This document shows, one piece after another, positions 5,991-7,577 of a stretch of DNA of 7,577 bases. The first letter of the stretch is position 1. The number at the start of each line of letters is the position of its first letter. A program made the translations under genes and the position numbers. Where the stretch lies: contig JAIRVW010000252.1 in assembly GCA_031253705.1 (NCBI GenBank), positions 1 to 7,577 on the forward strand, written 5' to 3'. Source of the DNA: Brucellaceae bacterium. GTDB lineage: Bacteria > Pseudomonadota > Alphaproteobacteria > Rhizobiales > Rhizobiaceae. A model generated the notes under the pieces. That model saw only the letters and a program-made list of their open reading frames with translations, ran no database searches and was not told the origin of the DNA.

Positions 5991-7016
5991 TTATGCAGCG
6001 CTGAAACCATCAACACGGCAAACAATCAGATCATGATCGGAAAGCGGACGCTGATTATCATCCAGTGAAGAGATGATGCGGCTCTCAGTGATATCCAGAC
6101 TACGGCTTAGGAACCAATCCAGTTTCATGGCGCGATCTGGCCAACGGGTAATCAGGCTCGGACGCGTCGTCATCTGATCCAACGCACCGCTGTGGCGGGT
6201 AAAGCCGCGTTCAGCAGCGACGCGGAACAGACCTTCCGCTTCAAAATCACCACCGGCATGATTGCCGGTATTAAGATCGCCGCCGATCAGCATCGGCATA
6301 GTGCCAAATTCTGCTTCCAGCGCATCAATCAGCTGCGCCACCTGCTTTTCACGATAGGCAGCCGGAGATGCGCTTTCCAGATGCACGGAGACCGCCAGAA
6401 ACGGCCCGTCGACGGTTTCAATCACCGCACCGATTGCGTTGCGTTCTCCCAGACGTGGCTGATCGCCGCCATTGAAGAACCACAGGCGCTCACCGGCCAG
6501 ACGCTGCACAAAAATACGCTGCATCGGCACAGAAGACATCAGTGCATTGCCGTGGAAGCCTTTTTCGTTGAAATCGTCTTTACAGAAGGAATGCTCAATT
6601 TCCGAGCCAAGTCCAAGCTCGATAAACTCCACACCATAGGCATATTCCATAGCCATATGGCGGGCGACTTCCGCTGTCATGTTCTTCTGCGCGGTGCGCG
6701 CCATGCCATTGTCCATCTCGGTCAGCAGTGCAACCGCCGGTTTTTCTGCCAGCATTTTCGCAGCGCTTTCCTCGGGAAACAGGCAGCGCTCCAGATTCCA
6801 CGCGGTAACATTGAACGGAAACGCCAGCGGTGCGGTTGAAGCAGCCTGACCGCCGGTTTCCACACGGGTCATACACTCCATGGAAACCAGCTTGGCATCA
6901 TGGGCAGCCATGGTTTTATCCAGCTGTGTGATGCTCTGGCGCTCTTCATGGGACGGTACATCCAGAGCATCCACACATGTGCGGATCATAGTTTCAACAG
7001 TCATTACTTCAGTCAT
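5991..7016 (-). CDS. Endonuclease/exonuclease/phosphatase (EEP) family hydrolase
   Basis: Metal-dependent phosphoesterase fold shared by DNase I, inositol-polyphosphate phosphatases and sphingomyelinases. The 341-residue protein has all core motifs: Asn74 in AWNLE, metal ligand Glu100 in LLTEMDNG, GNALMSS near 156, His212 in VSVHLES, Asp247 and Asn249 in GGDLNTG, LDWFLSR near 300, and the terminal SDHDL with Asp327 and His328. The catalytic set is complete. About 70 residues precede the first motif; they are acidic and Met-rich without a hydrophobic signal, so the enzyme should be cytoplasmic. It starts 15 bases after the stop of the ugpC-type ATPase gene and ends before a good terminator, so the two are co-transcribed. 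That context argues for hydrolysis of an imported phosphoester rather than DNA repair. Start: ATG 7016 is preceded only by a weak TGAG; ATG 7004 and TTG 7028 are possible. The substrate is unknown. Confidence 0.85.
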   Translation of the reverse strand: MTEVMTVETMIRTCVDALDVPSHEERQSITQLDKTMAAHDAKLVSMECMTRVETGGQAASTAPLAFPFNVTAWNLERCLFPEESAAKMLAEKPAVALLTEMDNGMARTAQKNMTAEVARHMAMEYAYGVEFIELGLGSEIEHSFCKDDFNEKGFHGNALMSSVPMQRIFVQRLAGERLWFFNGGDQPRLGERNAIGAVIETVDGPFLAVSVHLESASPAAYREKQVAQLIDALEAEFGTMPMLIGGDLNTGNHAGGDFEAEGLFRVAAERGFTRHSGALDQMTTRPSLITRWPDRAMKLDWFLSRSLDITESRIISSLDDNQRPLSDHDLIVCRVDGFSAA

Positions 7017-7031
7017 GTCATTTCTCAAATT

Positions 7032-7577
7032 TCAGGCAGATACAGCTTGTGCAGCTTTTACGTGGGTTGCGGCTGTTTGCGATAATTCAATGCGCTTACC
7101 GGTTTGCTTATCAAAGAAGTGCAGCTTTTCAGGCGCTACAGCCAGTCGCATCTGATCACGGATTTCAGCCTGCGGTGGCAGTGCAGCAACCAGTTTCTGA
7201 TTACCCGCATGACCATGCACGATACGTTGCGCCCCCAGCTCTTCCACATATTCTGTGCGAAACTGAATCGCCTGCTCATGCGCTTCTGCGATATGCAGAT
7301 CTTCCGCACGGATACCGATTGTCAGCTCGCCCTGCACAGAAGGCTCCGTGCCGAGTTTCACAATATCCTCCCCCAGCATCAGCTGCGTCTGATGCACAGT
7401 GCCTTCAGCCAAGTTCATCGCCGGAGAGCCGATAAAGCTCGCAACGAAGGTTGAAGCAGGCTTATGATAAATCTCCAGCGGCGCGCCGATCTGCTCGATC
7501 TCACCACCATTCAGCACCACTAAGCGATCCGCCAGTGTCATCGCTTCCAGCTGATCATGCGTAACATAGATCGAAGT
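7032..7577 (-). CDS. ugpC: ABC transporter ATPase of UgpC/MalK type, C-terminal part (5' end outside window)
   Basis: ATP-hydrolysing subunit of a CUT1-type importer, peripheral to the inner membrane. The frame is open to the window edge; 181 residues are visible of a protein usually about 350-370 long, so the Walker A, signature and Walker B motifs lie outside. The fragment opens with [17 protein letters not shown], holding the H-loop His7 (fragment numbering), then [18 protein letters not shown] and FIGSPAMNL, all typical of UgpC and relatives. The C-terminal regulatory (TOBE) domain contains [10 protein letters not shown] and ends [14 protein letters not shown] favour the sn-glycerol-3-phosphate/glycerophosphodiester transporter from the GSPAMNL region, but maltose-like or other sugar ATPases share most of this sequence, so the substrate is uncertain. 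It is followed by the EEP hydrolase gene after 15 bases; the permease and binding-protein genes would be expected beyond the right edge. Confidence 0.85.
   Translation of the reverse strand, partial: TSIYVTHDQLEAMTLADRLVVLNGGEIEQIGAPLEIYHKPASTFVASFIGSPAMNLAEGTVHQTQLMLGEDIVKLGTEPSVQGELTIGIRAEDLHIAEAHEQAIQFRTEYVEELGAQRIVHGHAGNQKLVAALPPQAEIRDQMRLAVAPEKLHFFDKQTGKRIELSQTAATHVKAAQAVSA

Noticed and set aside
5861..6004. 47-codon plus-strand frame starting ATGAAC in the ycaC/EEP intergenic region
   Set aside because: It has no ribosome binding site, runs through the EEP terminator hairpin and into the end of the EEP gene on the opposite strand, and its translation has no recognisable features.
1..7577. 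Mobile element, CRISPR array, tRNA or phage remnants
   Set aside because: I saw no transposase-like frame, terminal repeats, regularly spaced repeats or tRNA cloverleaf; the window is densely filled by ordinary metabolic, transport and regulatory genes.

Overview
The window looks like a stretch of an alphaproteobacterial chromosome, probably of the order Hyphomicrobiales (Rhizobiales) and perhaps close to Brucella/Ochrobactrum. That placement is an inference. It rests on the BetB protein, whose N-terminus and active-site regions read like Brucella-type betaine aldehyde dehydrogenase, on the UgpC-type transporter ATPase, and on moderate GC content judged by eye. I see no tRNA, rRNA, insertion sequence, CRISPR array, phage gene or attachment site.

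Layout. Positions 1-2036 (+) hold the 3' third of betA and the complete betB, the two steps from choline to glycine betaine, ending in a strong bidirectional hairpin terminator. Positions 2085-3743 (-) hold an FGGY-family sugar kinase of the D-ribulokinase type, converging on betB. A 96-base divergent intergenic region separates it from a short sigma-54 gene (rpoN-like) at 3840-5150 (+). That region carries a perfect 8-bp inverted repeat. Next, convergent to rpoN, is a YcaC-type isochorismatase-fold hydrolase at 5202-5828 (-). Upstream of it, after a 162-base intergenic region holding a terminator and a possible operator, is a two-gene segment on the minus strand: the C-terminal half of a UgpC/MalK-type ABC transporter ATPase (7032-7577, running off the window), followed 15 bases later by an endonuclease/exonuclease/phosphatase (EEP) family hydrolase (5991-7016).

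How the parts may work together. betA-betB clearly form one pathway (osmoprotectant synthesis or choline catabolism). The ugpC-EEP pair suggests import of a phosphorylated or phosphodiester compound and its cytoplasmic hydrolysis; the EEP protein sits where ugpQ sits in enterobacterial ugp operons. If the substrate were a glycerophosphodiester such as glycerophosphocholine, the released choline could feed BetA/BetB, but this is speculation. The kinase, the sigma factor and the YcaC-like hydrolase are single-gene units and look like an assorted accessory neighbourhood rather than one system.

Most worth a second look are the sigma-54 gene (short, without the acidic region II, apparently outside the usual lptB-rpoN-hpf-ptsN setting, with no ribosome binding site and a dyad over its putative -10 box) and the EEP hydrolase coupled to a UgpC-type transporter. 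Nothing here is a clear undescribed multi-gene system.
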